From: Acidimicrobiia bacterium
Lineage (GTDB): Bacteria > Actinomycetota > Acidimicrobiia > Spongiisociales > UBA5794
Length of the DNA stretch: 39,702 bases
Direction of reading: 5' to 3'
NCBI GenBank assembly: GCA_036396535.1
Contig: DASWKR010000028.1
Location: 81,434-121,135, forward strand
Positions within the stretch are counted from its first letter, which is position 1, and each line of letters opens with the position of its first letter. The notes beneath the pieces were generated by a model. It searched no databases. It was not told where the DNA came from and was given only the letters and a program-made list of their open reading frames with translations. Positions 1 through 7,809 of this stretch are shown here, piece by piece. Position numbers and translations under genes: made by a program.

Positions 1-55
1 ATCTCGCCGACTCCAGGTCGGGGACGATCGTGAGCCGGTAGTGCGATGGGACCAC
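1..55 (-). CDS. Probable M1-family aminopeptidase, N-terminal fragment (runs off the left edge)
   Basis: Only the first codons are in the window. The minus-strand reading frame through 1-55 translates to VVPSHYRLTIVPDLESAR, and the same frame upstream reads HRLPRA just before it. The LPxxVxPxHYxLxxxPDL pattern is the conserved N-terminal strand of M1 zinc aminopeptidases (aminopeptidase N type), which remove N-terminal residues from peptides. No ATG lies in frame upstream. The GTG at 55 is the only usual start codon seen, but it would cut off the RLPRA part that family members normally have, so the true start is uncertain. The catalytic HExxH region would lie outside the window. The call rests on about 24 residues. 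Confidence 0.55.
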   Translation of the reverse strand, partial: MVPSHYRLTIVPDLESAR

Positions 56-151
56 AGCTCGGGGCAGACGGTGTGGATCGGCGGCAGACAGTTGAGAGCC
101 TCCTGGACGGCGGCGGGATGGTACCCAGCCAGTGGAGCAACCCGAGCGGGA

Positions 152-157
152 TAAGCT
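152..157 (+). promoter_or_regulatory. -10 box TAAGCT, leaderless promoter of the DUF2277 gene
   Basis: TAAGCT ends 6 nt before the ATG at 164 and there is no Shine-Dalgarno sequence. This spacing puts the transcription start at or next to the ATG. The same arrangement recurs before several genes in this window. Confidence 0.45.
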
Positions 158-163
158 CAGACG

Positions 164-379
164 ATGTGCAGAAGCATCAAGACTCTCCGCAGCACCGAGT
201 CGCCGGCGACGCCGGAAGAGATCGAGGCCGCCGCACTCCAGTTCGTGCGCAAGATCTCGGGATACCGACAGCCGTCGAAGGCCAATCAGCAGGTGTTCGA
301 CGCAGCAGTCGACGAGGTGACGCGGGCCTCTGAGAGGCTCCTCGCCAGACTGGTCGTGAGGACGCCGCGCAGCGCATGA
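164..379 (+). CDS. DUF2277 family protein
   Basis: This 71-residue protein begins MCRSIKTLR and continues with TPEEIEAAALQFVRKISGYRQPS and an alanine/valine-rich helix. That is the signature of the DUF2277 family, small soluble proteins of unknown function in actinobacteria and some other bacteria. Length and start fit the family, whose members share the MCRSIKxLR opening containing Cys2. The ATG has no ribosome binding site but follows a -10 box by 6 nt, suggesting a leaderless mRNA. It is divergent from the aminopeptidase fragment and convergent with the SRPBCC gene, with a hairpin terminator between. Family assignment is confident; no function can be inferred. Confidence 0.88.
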   Translation: MCRSIKTLRSTESPATPEEIEAAALQFVRKISGYRQPSKANQQVFDAAVDEVTRASERLLARLVVRTPRSA

Positions 380-397
380 CCGTGGAGGCGACGCGAC

Positions 398-424
398 GAG
401 GGGGCCGGCTGGGCCGACCCCCTC
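398..424. terminator. Bidirectional hairpin between convergent genes
   Basis: The arms GAGGGGGCCGG (398-408) and CCGACCCCCTC (414-424) pair over 11 positions with one mismatch and a 5-nt loop. The hairpin lies between the ends of the DUF2277 gene (+) and the SRPBCC gene (-). No U-run is obvious on either side, so efficiency is unknown. Confidence 0.55.
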
Positions 425-444
425 TGACACGATGGTGAGCGAAC

Positions 445-930
445 CTACTTCATCGAGTCGAGCAGCTCTTCGAGCCGGTCGAACGTCTCTTGCATGCCGC
501 CCTCCATGCCCGAGTTGATGTGACCGTCCCGGTACTCCTTCTTCTCGTGGAGAACGACGGTCGTCAGGGTCGTTCGACCGTTCTCCTCGGTCAGGGTCAC
601 CGTATTGACGGACTCCGCATCCGGGAAGCCCTCGTAGACCTCGGTCGACACGAGGCGGTGCGGCGCCTCGATCTCCCGGTAGACGCCGTGGAACCCGTGC
701 TCGTCGTCCCCAGGGCCTCTCACGACGTATCGCCACGCTCCACCGACCTGCAGGTCGATCTCGCACACGACGAAATGCGAGGTTCGCAGGCCCCACCACC
801 GCTCGACCAGCTCAGGGGTGGTCATGGCCTCGAAGACCAGGCGGGCTGGTGCGTCGAACACCCTGGTGATGACGATCTCGAGATCCGACGGCAGGGTCAC
901 CGATGCCGATCCGCTATGCGCCACGTTCAT
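445..930 (-). CDS. SRPBCC / AHSA1-type START-fold protein
   Basis: This 161-residue protein is in the SRPBCC (Bet v1-like) superfamily, AHSA1 branch. The N-terminal half has ITRVFDAPARLVFEAMTTPE followed by RWWGLR, the usual helix-grip opening. The middle has GGAWRYVVRGPGDDEHGFHG, and the C-terminal helix runs GMEGGMQETFDRLEELL. These proteins bind hydrophobic ligands in a deep cavity; the ligand here is unknown. The ATG at 930 is chosen because GGAGG lies just upstream and the longer frame reads through the upstream gene. It overlaps the arsR-type regulator by 17 nt, so the two are probably co-transcribed. ArsR-AHSA1 pairs are common and often form self-regulated units. Confidence 0.85.
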   Translation of the reverse strand: MNVAHSGSASVTLPSDLEIVITRVFDAPARLVFEAMTTPELVERWWGLRTSHFVVCEIDLQVGGAWRYVVRGPGDDEHGFHGVYREIEAPHRLVSTEVYEGFPDAESVNTVTLTEENGRTTLTTVVLHEKKEYRDGHINSGMEGGMQETFDRLEELLDSMK

Positions 931-1267
931 CTCGATCCTCCTTCTGCTTGAGCTCCTCGAGGAGCTCGTCCAATTGATCGAACCGCTCGTTCCAGAGCCG
1001 CTCGAAGCTCTGCGCCCAGTCGTGGACGGGGCGAAGGGCAGCACCGTTCACTCGATAGAGTTGCTGCCTCCCGCGGCGGCGGCTGGCCACCAGGCCCACC
1101 TCCTTCAGGACTCCGAGGTGCTTCGACACCTGCGGCTGAGCGATGCCGAGCACCGCAACCACGTCGTTGACCGCCATCTCGCCGGTCGAGAGAACATCGA
1201 GGATCTCCCTGCGGCGTGGCTCGCCGATCGCCGCGAAGGCATCGACTGTGGTGGCGAGGCGTGGCAT
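914..1267 (-). CDS. ArsR-family winged-helix transcriptional regulator
   Basis: This 117-residue protein begins MPRLATTVDAFAAIGEPRRREIL and carries a winged helix with the recognition segment LGIAQPQVSKHLGVLKEVGLV, followed by the wing RRGRQQLYRVN. The C-terminal part is a charged helix (WNERFDQLDELLEEL), probably for dimer contacts. The metal-site ELCVCDL motif of metal-sensing ArsR proteins is absent, so a metal ligand is unlikely. An in-frame TTG at 1276 is possible, but the ATG at 1267 gives the usual family start. A perfect inverted repeat immediately upstream overlaps the promoter, so autorepression of the arsR-SRPBCC pair is likely. It lies 46 nt beyond the ccmG stop on the same strand. 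Confidence 0.9.
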   Translation of the reverse strand: MPRLATTVDAFAAIGEPRRREILDVLSTGEMAVNDVVAVLGIAQPQVSKHLGVLKEVGLVASRRRGRQQLYRVNGAALRPVHDWAQSFERLWNERFDQLDELLEELKQKEDRDERGA

Positions 1268-1275
1268 GGGGGACA

Positions 1276-1299
1276 ATCATATTCCTATATCGGAATATG
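1276..1299 (-). promoter_or_regulatory. Palindromic operator overlapping the arsR -10 box
   Basis: CATATTCC (1278-1285) and GGAATATG (1292-1299) form a perfect 8-bp inverted repeat with a 6-bp AT-rich spacer, standing out in GC-rich DNA. Read on the minus strand, TATGAT (1281-1276) is a -10 hexamer 8 nt before the ATG at 1267. A bound dimeric ArsR protein would cover the promoter. Confidence 0.7.
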
Positions 1300-1313
1300 T
1301 CAACTTGGTGCCG

Positions 1314-1922
1314 TCAGCGGTTTTCGACCTCACCGACCTTGATCGTGCCGATCTCCCTGCCCAGGATCAGGTCGTCGATGGCGTTGACGAGCACCTGGGG
1401 GTTCGAGATCGGCCCGCTGATCTTGCCGACGATGGTCCCATCCCTGTCCACGAGGAACGTCTCGGGAAGACCGAGCACGCCGAACTCCAGCCCGAGGCGG
1501 GACCCGGCGTCGACGACGTAGGTGTACGGGTCCCCACGGCCGAGCTCATCCAGGAAGTCGAGGCCGTTCGACGGGTTGTCCTGGTGGAGGATCCCGAGGA
1601 AGCGGACGTCGAACTCGGCGTACTGGGCGGCGGCGTCCGTGAGCGCTGGATGCTCGACGCGACACCCGATGCACCAGGATGCCCAGAAGTTGATCACGAC
1701 GATCGAGCCGTCCAACTCGTCGCTCGACAACTCTCCTTCGAACTCCAGGTACGGGGCGGAGAACTCGGCCACGGGCAAGCCGATGAGGGGCGATGCCGTG
1801 AGATCCGGATCGGTACCGAACCGATCGGACAACACCACCCCCAGCACGACCACGGCCGCGCAAGCCGAGGCGAGCGACCAGAACCCGAGCGTGCGGCCTC
1901 GCGTCCGACCGGCGACCGTCAC
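1314..1922 (-). CDS. ccmG: CcmG/DsbE-like thiol:disulfide oxidoreductase (TlpA family)
   Basis: The protein has 202 residues with one N-terminal membrane anchor (about residues 12-32) and a thioredoxin fold facing the outside. The active site is WCIGC, with cysteines at about 84 and 87. The later GVLGLPETFLVDRDG is the CcmG-type cis-proline segment. In cytochrome c maturation, CcmG reduces the apocytochrome CXXCH disulfide or the CcmH thiols. It is the last gene of the ccm operon, its start overlapping the ccmH/I stop by 4 nt. The CIGC dipeptide differs from the common CxPC of this family, which could shift the redox potential. E. coli places ccmG before ccmH; here it follows. Confidence 0.9.
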   Translation of the reverse strand: MTVAGRTRGRTLGFWSLASACAAVVVLGVVLSDRFGTDPDLTASPLIGLPVAEFSAPYLEFEGELSSDELDGSIVVINFWASWCIGCRVEHPALTDAAAQYAEFDVRFLGILHQDNPSNGLDFLDELGRGDPYTYVVDAGSRLGLEFGVLGLPETFLVDRDGTIVGKISGPISNPQVLVNAIDDLILGREIGTIKVGEVENR

Positions 1923-3070
1923 AGCTCGGCCTCCGCAACGTCGAGCAGCTCTTCGGCCTCGGTGCGGACGTCGTCCGGCAGCTCATACGTGAGGAGCCGC
2001 TCTAGCGGGTCGATGGCGCCGCCCGGGTCGGCGAGGCCGAGCAGGCGGATGTTCCCGAGGTACCAGTACGCCTGGGGGAAGTCCGGCTCGACCTCGATGC
2101 TCCGCTCCACGTAGTCCTCGGCGATGTCCGGCTCGTCGGAGAGGTACGTCATCCACCCGACGCTGGCGAGGGCTTCGGCGTTGAGTTCCCGGTCGAGCAC
2201 CCCCAGAAAGTGGGGTAGAGCGGCCGTGAAGTCGCCTGCTTGGAAGTATCTCCTCGCCAGAGCCAGACGCATCCCGACGACATCGGGGTTCTCGGCGACC
2301 ACTTGCTCGAGCTCCTCGTTCGTGACGGTCGCGAGGTCGACGGGGTCGTCCGCCTCCTGGAACACGCCCCCGGTGATCAGCCCGGACGGATCTCGGTCGG
2401 CCACAGCCCCGATGACGGCGAGTGTGACCGCCGCACCGCCGACGACGAGGATCCCCGCTCCGATGAGCCTCTTCCGGTCGACCTTGCGAGGAGCATCGGC
2501 TGTTTCCCCCTGCGCTCCGGCTGCCGCCACTGCCAGCTCTTCCTCGAGGTACGACGCCCGCAGGCGCCCTGCAACTGCCGGCGTCAGCTCGCCGGCCGCC
2601 TCCTGGAGCTCGAGCTCGCCGAGGTCGCGCCGGACGTGGTCGAGCTGGTCCACGACGTCTCCTGCCGGCACCGCGACCCTGCCCCGTCGCCGCGACCGGA
2701 TGGCGATGACGCCGACGGCGACCGCGACGAACGGCACCGCCCAGAGAACCAGGCCCCATCCGGACCAGACCGGGCGAAGGAGGACCCGCTCCGTGTAACG
2801 GGCGACAAAGTAGTCGTAGACCTCCTGATCGGTGGCCCCGGCGCCGACCTGTTCGGTGATGAACCCCCTCAGGTCACGGGCGATGGACGACGTCGACTCA
2901 GCGATCGAGACTCCACCACAGAACGGGCAGCGCAGGTTGGCGGCGATCTGGTCGACGCGATCCTCGACGGTCGGCTCGACCTCGCCGCCGGACGCCAGCC
3001 CGATCCCGATCACCGATCCCAGGATCACGAGCGCCACAGGTGCCGCCCATCGCCGCAGTGCCGGGATCAC
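1919..3070 (-). CDS. ccmH: CcmH-CcmI-like fusion: cytochrome c maturation thiol protein with TPR tail
   Basis: The protein has 383 residues. Residues 1-25 are a signal or anchor segment. LRCPFCGG (Cys48, Cys51) is the CcmH/NrfF redox motif, and SIAES after it is also conserved. A membrane helix follows at about 102-124, and a linker with LDHVRRDLGEL resembles the CcmI start. A second helix lies at about 202-223, and the C-terminal 130 residues hold tetratricopeptide-like helices. CcmH handles apocytochrome thiols, and CcmI binds apocytochrome c through its TPRs. Here both roles seem combined in one chain, as in fused CcmH proteins elsewhere. It overlaps ccmF and ccmG by 4 nt each. Confidence 0.88.
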   Translation of the reverse strand: MIPALRRWAAPVALVILGSVIGIGLASGGEVEPTVEDRVDQIAANLRCPFCGGVSIAESTSSIARDLRGFITEQVGAGATDQEVYDYFVARYTERVLLRPVWSGWGLVLWAVPFVAVAVGVIAIRSRRRGRVAVPAGDVVDQLDHVRRDLGELELQEAAGELTPAVAGRLRASYLEEELAVAAAGAQGETADAPRKVDRKRLIGAGILVVGGAAVTLAVIGAVADRDPSGLITGGVFQEADDPVDLATVTNEELEQVVAENPDVVGMRLALARRYFQAGDFTAALPHFLGVLDRELNAEALASVGWMTYLSDEPDIAEDYVERSIEVEPDFPQAYWYLGNIRLLGLADPGGAIDPLERLLTYELPDDVRTEAEELLDVAEAEL

Positions 3071-5097
3071 CTGGAAGCCTCAGCGAGGGCAGGCTCGGAT
3101 GCCGCCCTGCGGCGGCCGCCGGTGAGCGACCAGGCGCCTCCCCCTACCGTCACCAGCCCTCCGATCCAGAGCAACCACTGGAACGGGAACACGAAGACGT
3201 CGAGGATCAGGTCACCGCTCGCCGTGATGCCTGCGAGGCTGAGGTACACGTCATCCACGAGGCCCGTATGCACGTCCGGCGTCGCCACGGCCTGAGCTGC
3301 GTTCGGGTAGCGATGGACGCGAGGAAACATCGTGGCGATGCGGTCGGTGCACGACTCGTCCATCAGCCCGACCTGGGCGCCCTCGACCGTCCGGTTCGGC
3401 TCCGTTCGCTGGAAAGGACCCTCGTAGAGCACGCAGTAGCTGCCGATCCTCACCAGGCCGCCTTCCGGGATGCGCACCTCTTGGCGGGTGGCGAGCCCTG
3501 CAGACGTGGCGATGCCTATGGCCGCGATGGCCACGCCGACGTGGGCGATCTGCCCGCCCCAGTAACCCCGTTCGCGTTTCAGGATCATCGCCGCCGCCGT
3601 CGTGGTTCGAGCGCCGCGCTCTCGTTGCGCCTTCAGCTGCCGCCCGAAGTGGGAGGCGACGACGCCTACGACGAACGATGCGAGCACGACGGCGATGACG
3701 ACCGGGACAGACCGCACACCGAGGAGCACCGCTCCGGCACCCGCAGCCATGGCGGCAACGGCCGCCCCCCTGATCCTCGGCCACACGACGGCGCCGGAAG
3801 CGGCGCGATAGGGCGTGATCGGCCCGACCCCCATCGCCAGCAGCAGGGCGAACGCGATCGGCAATGTGATCCGGTCGAAGAATGGCCTGCCGACAGACAC
3901 CTGGCGGCCTGTGAATCCCTCGAGAAAGAGCGGATACGTCGTCCCGATGAGAACCGTGAAGGCGAACAGGGTGAGTAGCAGGTTGTTGAGGAGGAACACG
4001 CCCTCGCGGCTGGCGAGTGAGTCGAGCCGAGGAGACGACGACACCAGGTGGGCGCGGGATGCGAAGAGGGCGAACGAGGCGACGACCACGACCGCCAGGA
4101 AGCCGAGAAGCGCCGGACCGACGGCGGACTGCGTGAACGAGTGCACGGACGCGATGACGCCCGACCTGGTGAGGAAGGTTCCCAAGATGGTGAGCGCGAA
4201 CGTCGAGATGATCAGGACGAAGTTCCATGCCTGGAGCATCCCTCGGCGGCGCTGCACGACGGCGGAGTGGAGGAAGGCGGTGGCGACGAGCCATGGGAGA
4301 AAGGCGGCGTTCTCGACGGGATCCCACGCCCAGTATCCCCCCCAGCCGAGCACCTCGTAGGACCACCACGCCCCGAGGAGGATCCCGAGCGTCAGGAACG
4401 TCCAGGCGATGACGGTCCAGCGGTGCGTTCTCTCCAGCCAGGCCGCCCCCGAGACCTTGTTCGCCAACGCCGAGATGGCGAAGGCGAACGGCACGGACAG
4501 GCCGACGTACCCGAGGTACAGCATCGGAGGGTGAACCGCCATGAGGATGTGGTTCTGGAGCAACGGGTTCGGCCCGAACCCGTCCAGTGGGGCGACCGCC
4601 GCCGCGAATGGATGCCACGTCGACGCCAGGCATCCGACAGAGGCGGCTTCGGTGCACACCCGGAAGGGGTCGGCGACCGTGGCCATCATCCCGAACCAGA
4701 AGATGCCCACACCACCGAGGACGGCGAGTGCTCCGGCCCCGAGCCGGTCCCCGGCGTGCACCCCACGCGCCACCCACCACGTGAAACCGGCGAGCACGAG
4801 CCCCCACAGGGCGATGCTGCCTTCGAGGGCGGCCCAACCGCTGGCGAGCAGGAAGACGAGCGGGGTGGCACGAGCGGTGTTGGTTGCCACGTACTCGATC
4901 GTGAAGTCGTGGGCGACGATGCCGACTTCGAGAGCCACCATGGTCACGACCGCACCGCCGAGGAAGAGCCCGGCCGCCCTGCGGAGCCGAGGTTGTCTCG
5001 CCTCGTCGCTCCGGCACGCGGTGACACCGAGGACGACGAGTTGGGTCGCGCCTGTGAGGGCGGCCAGTATCCCGAGGTACCCGACGACGGCGATCAT
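3067..5097 (-). CDS. ccmF: Heme lyase subunit CcmF
   Basis: This 676-residue polytopic membrane protein has the tryptophan-rich WWD motif GWGGYWAWDPVENA at about residues 251-264. Conserved GPNPLLQNH and AVHPPMLYLGY segments (about 175-197) hold the heme-ligand histidine region. CcmF takes heme from holo-CcmE and, with CcmH/CcmI, attaches it to CXXCH of apocytochromes outside the membrane. The ATG at 5097 (MIAVVGYLG) is preferred over the longer frame starting at 5205, because it overlaps the ccmE stop as ATGA, like the other junctions of this operon. Length is close to the E. coli protein (about 650). Confidence 0.95.
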   Translation of the reverse strand: MIAVVGYLGILAALTGATQLVVLGVTACRSDEARQPRLRRAAGLFLGGAVVTMVALEVGIVAHDFTIEYVATNTARATPLVFLLASGWAALEGSIALWGLVLAGFTWWVARGVHAGDRLGAGALAVLGGVGIFWFGMMATVADPFRVCTEAASVGCLASTWHPFAAAVAPLDGFGPNPLLQNHILMAVHPPMLYLGYVGLSVPFAFAISALANKVSGAAWLERTHRWTVIAWTFLTLGILLGAWWSYEVLGWGGYWAWDPVENAAFLPWLVATAFLHSAVVQRRRGMLQAWNFVLIISTFALTILGTFLTRSGVIASVHSFTQSAVGPALLGFLAVVVVASFALFASRAHLVSSSPRLDSLASREGVFLLNNLLLTLFAFTVLIGTTYPLFLEGFTGRQVSVGRPFFDRITLPIAFALLLAMGVGPITPYRAASGAVVWPRIRGAAVAAMAAGAGAVLLGVRSVPVVIAVVLASFVVGVVASHFGRQLKAQRERGARTTTAAAMILKRERGYWGGQIAHVGVAIAAIGIATSAGLATRQEVRIPEGGLVRIGSYCVLYEGPFQRTEPNRTVEGAQVGLMDESCTDRIATMFPRVHRYPNAAQAVATPDVHTGLVDDVYLSLAGITASGDLILDVFVFPFQWLLWIGGLVTVGGGAWSLTGGRRRAASEPALAEASR

Positions 5098-5504
5098 GGA
5101 CCGGACCCCGCTTCGGTCGGCGTCTCGTAGACCGAGTCCTCCGTCCGGTACTGCTCGTCGTGCTTGACCAGCATCGAGTCGGAGTGGAACGTCGCCCCGT
5201 CCCACTCACCTTCGACGATGACCCCTCGGCCTTCGGCGAACAGCTGCTGCGGCGCTCCGCTGTGGACGACGACCACGGACTGCCGTCCGTCCGTGACCTC
5301 GAAGGTCACTCCGTCGCTCGTGCTGGCCACCGACCCTTCGACGACCTGCCCGCCGAGGCGCAGCCGACTGTCCCTGGCGCCCTCGTCATGCAGCTCCGTC
5401 GGCGTGTTGAAGAACACGAGGTTGTTCGAGAGGTTGAACAACAGGAAGGCGACGACGCCGATCAGGGCGACCGCAGGGATGACGAAGCGCCGGTAGCGGA
5501 TCAC
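5094..5504 (-). CDS. ccmE: Periplasmic heme chaperone CcmE
   Basis: This 136-residue protein has an N-terminal membrane anchor (about residues 7-25) followed by an OB-fold beta barrel. The heme-attachment motif is VKHDEQY, with His115 in the place of E. coli His130 and Tyr119 in the place of Tyr134. CcmE binds heme covalently from the CcmABCD complex and passes it to CcmF. The start is GTG at 5504 (MIRYRRFVIPAV), which overlaps the ccmD stop as GTGA. The histidine (CcmE-H) form is present, not the CXXXY variant found in some archaea and sulfate reducers. Confidence 0.95.
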   Translation of the reverse strand: MIRYRRFVIPAVALIGVVAFLLFNLSNNLVFFNTPTELHDEGARDSRLRLGGQVVEGSVASTSDGVTFEVTDGRQSVVVVHSGAPQQLFAEGRGVIVEGEWDGATFHSDSMLVKHDEQYRTEDSVYETPTEAGSGP

Positions 5505-5623
5505 GGACGTTCGACGAGCCGCTTCTCCAGGCGGGCTCGTCGCACCGCCAGCGACCTCGCATACAGCGCGATGGAGACGATCGTCACTCCGTAGCCGGCC
5601 AGGACCCAGGCCCATCCATTCAT
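5501..5623 (-). CDS. ccmD: CcmD-like small membrane protein
   Basis: This 40-residue ORF has one membrane helix (about residues 5-24, WVLAGYGVTIVSIALYA) and a basic C-terminal tail (SLAVRRARLEKRLVERP). Size, topology and position between ccmC and ccmE match CcmD, which helps release holo-CcmE from the CcmABC transporter. The ATG at 5623 overlaps the ccmC stop and the stop overlaps the ccmE GTG start. Because it is so short, automated gene finders could miss it. Sequence conservation in this family is low, so the call leans on context. Confidence 0.85.
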   Translation of the reverse strand: MNGWAWVLAGYGVTIVSIALYARSLAVRRARLEKRLVERP

Positions 5624-6375
5624 CGGGCGACCTTCGGCGAGCGCCGCTCGAGGGCCGGGGGCGTCACCGCGTCGCCGGCGACACCGCCGGAACCGGCGAT
5701 CGCAACCCGCTCGACCTCGGCCTCGAGCGAGGCGACGGCGAGGCGGCGGCGCAGCAATGACGCGCCGATCATGAGGAAGGCGACGAGACCCGCCAGGAAT
5801 GCGGCGAAGAGGACCCCGTCGATCTGCATCTCGTCGGGCCGCAGCAGCGTCGCCTGCTGGTGGACGTCGCGCCACCACACGACCGAGAAATGGATGACCG
5901 GGATCTGGATGAGCGACAGGATCCCGTACACGGCCGAGCGGCTCGCCCGCAGCTCGGGATCGGCGATCGCCCGACGCAGTGCCAGGTAGCCGAGGTACAC
6001 GAAGAACATCACGGCGGTGAGGATCAACCTGGCCGACCACGTCCAGTACACGCCCCACGTCGGCTTGGCCCACAGCATCCCGACGACGAGTGTCAGCCCG
6101 TTGAAGAGCACTCCCACCTCGGCCGCAGCTGCGGCCAGGTGATCCCACCAGAGGGCCTTCCTCGCCAGGTAGACGATGCTCGCCACGAACGTGACGCCGA
6201 AGGCGACGTACATGACGGCGATCATCGGGAGGTGGAGGTTGAAGAGCCTCGCCGGATTGCCCTGGGTGACCTCCGGCGGGGTTGCGAACGAGAAGGCGAT
6301 GGCACCGACGACGGCCGCCACCGCCAGCTTGTCGTAGGTCGTGCCGAACCTCGCCACACGCGCTCCTGGATTCAT
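5620..6375 (-). CDS. ccmC: Heme export/CcmE-loading protein CcmC
   Basis: This 251-residue protein has six predicted membrane segments. The heme-ligand histidines lie in NLHLPM and VHQQAT, matching the two conserved histidines of CcmC. Between them is the tryptophan-rich motif KPTWGVYWTWSARL. CcmC presents heme to CcmE and forms the holo-CcmE:heme adduct. The canonical motif reads WDARL; here the aspartate is serine (codon TCG), so a usually conserved residue is changed. The C-terminal tail after the last helix is longer than usual and hydrophilic. The ATG at 6375 overlaps the ccmB stop by 4 nt. Confidence 0.92.
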   Translation of the reverse strand: MNPGARVARFGTTYDKLAVAAVVGAIAFSFATPPEVTQGNPARLFNLHLPMIAVMYVAFGVTFVASIVYLARKALWWDHLAAAAAEVGVLFNGLTLVVGMLWAKPTWGVYWTWSARLILTAVMFFVYLGYLALRRAIADPELRASRSAVYGILSLIQIPVIHFSVVWWRDVHQQATLLRPDEMQIDGVLFAAFLAGLVAFLMIGASLLRRRLAVASLEAEVERVAIAGSGGVAGDAVTPPALERRSPKVAR

Positions 6376-7046
6376 CCGGTGTCCATCAGCGCCCTGGAGG
6401 AGAGGACGCCAGCTACGGCGAGGCCGGTGTCGACGGCGACCATCAGCATCACCCAGGCGAGGATACCGTTGGGGGGCCGCAACGAATCCAGCGCCTGCGT
6501 CGCCGCCAGGAGGAGAGGCACGGACAGCGGGGCGACGAGAAGCGGGATCAGCCCGGCACCGGCTCCGACGTTCGCCGCGATCGCCGCGGCGACGGTGCCC
6601 AGCAGCCCGAGGCCGATCGCTGCCAGCGGCACCACGGCGACGATCCACGGCCACCGTGTCAATTCGATGTCGTAGAGCACGACCGCCACGACCCCCACGA
6701 CGGCCTCGAACCCGAGGAGCATCACGACGTTGGCGGCCGCCTTCCCTGCGAAGCTCGCCGCCGGGTCGATGCCGCTCAGCGACGCCGCGTCGCGCTGGGC
6801 AGGCGTCTCGACGGCGGTCCGCCTGACGGCCGTGAGCACACCGAACAAGAGCACCACCACCCAGTACATGCCCGGTCCGATGCGCCGCAACAGCGCCGTG
6901 TCGGTGCTGATGGCCAGCGGGATGAGGAGGAGGGCGACGGCGGCGAACGGGACGGTCACCCACAACACCTCGCCTGCCCTCCGCTCCCGGAGGACGTCAC
7001 GCCCGGCGACGATGGCCGCCTGCGTGACCAACGTCGGTGCCTGCAT
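6372..7046 (-). CDS. ccmB: ABC transporter permease CcmB
   Basis: This 224-residue protein has about six membrane helices, and an N-terminal LRERRAGEVLWVTVPFAAVALLL stretch typical of CcmB, followed by GPGMYWVVVLLFG. CcmB pairs with the CcmA ATPase; together with CcmC and CcmD they release heme-loaded CcmE. The junction with ccmA reads GTGATG: the ATG at 7046 overlaps the ccmA stop by 1 nt, while a GTG at 7049 would overlap by 4 nt. Either start is credible and they differ by one residue. Confidence 0.92.
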   Translation of the reverse strand: MQAPTLVTQAAIVAGRDVLRERRAGEVLWVTVPFAAVALLLIPLAISTDTALLRRIGPGMYWVVVLLFGVLTAVRRTAVETPAQRDAASLSGIDPAASFAGKAAANVVMLLGFEAVVGVVAVVLYDIELTRWPWIVAVVPLAAIGLGLLGTVAAAIAANVGAGAGLIPLLVAPLSVPLLLAATQALDSLRPPNGILAWVMLMVAVDTGLAVAGVLSSRALMDTG

Positions 7047-7690
7047 CACGCCAACGTCCCGGCTGCCAGCTCCACGGTGCGTGTCGCCAGCTTCTCGACT
7101 CGCTCGCGATCGTGGGAGACCACGACTGCGGCACCTCCTGCATCAGCGACGCCGGCTACGAGAGACGTGACGAGCTCGGCCGCGGCCGCGTCGAGTGCCG
7201 AGTGGGGCTCGTCGAGGAGCAGCAACGCCGGCATCCGCATCAGCTCTCTGGCGAACTCGGCTCTCCTTTGCATCCCGTGGGAGCACGCTGCGGCCGGACG
7301 CCCCGCCGCCCGCGTGAGCCCCACCTGGTCGAGCGCCGACCTCGCCTCATCGGCACGGCGACCGTCGAGCCTGGCGCTGAAGACGAGGTTCTCCTCGAGC
7401 GTCAGCTCCGGGTAGAGCCCCGGGACATGGCCGATGAGCCCGATATGGCGCCTGACGTCGATCCTCGCTGAGGAGTCGACGGCGGCGCCGAGGACCGTCC
7501 CCTCCCCGGCGTCCGGCACGAGGAGGGTCGCCAGTATCCGCAGCAGCGTCGTCTTACCGGCTCCGTTGGCGCCGAACAGACCGACGACGTCACCCGGTTC
7601 GATTCGCAGATCGACGTCGCGCAGGATGGTCGTCGAACCGACACGCGCTCCCACGGCTCGGAGCTCGGCGATCGGGGAGGGAAAGCTCAC
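7046..7690 (-). CDS. ccmA: ABC transporter ATP-binding protein CcmA
   Basis: This 214-residue ATPase has Walker A GANGAGKTT at about residues 40-48, a variant signature CSHGMQRRAEFARELM, Walker B LLLLDEPHSAL and the H-loop VVSHD. The signature has SHGMQ where most ABC proteins have LSGGQ. It powers the CcmABCD complex. Two adjacent GTG codons (7693, 7690) can start it; the frame open to 8092 runs into the divergent thioredoxin gene and is not used. There is no clear Shine-Dalgarno sequence, but a TACACT box ends 3-6 nt before the GTGs, suggesting a leaderless message for the whole operon. Confidence 0.92.
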   Translation of the reverse strand: MSFPSPIAELRAVGARVGSTTILRDVDLRIEPGDVVGLFGANGAGKTTLLRILATLLVPDAGEGTVLGAAVDSSARIDVRRHIGLIGHVPGLYPELTLEENLVFSARLDGRRADEARSALDQVGLTRAAGRPAAACSHGMQRRAEFARELMRMPALLLLDEPHSALDAAAAELVTSLVAGVADAGGAAVVVSHDRERVEKLATRTVELAAGTLA

Positions 7691-7696
7691 CACCGG

Positions 7697-7702
7697 AGTG
7701 TA
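7697..7702 (-). promoter_or_regulatory. -10 box TACACT of the ccm operon
   Basis: On the minus strand TACACT is followed by CCG and then the tandem GTG codons of ccmA. No good -35 box is visible. It would drive ccmA through ccmG as one transcript. Confidence 0.4.
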
Positions 7703-7809
7703 TGAGCCGCGACCAGACACGCGAACAGGCACGAGACCCGTTGACTGCCCGTCGGAGCCCTCAGTCGGCGCCGAGCCACGGCCAACGGGTCGTCGGACAC
7801 GCCGGAATG

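Noticed and set aside
2-154. Plus-strand frame open from the left edge to the stop at 152
   Set aside because: Its translation matches nothing, while the minus-strand frame shows the M1 aminopeptidase N-terminal pattern.
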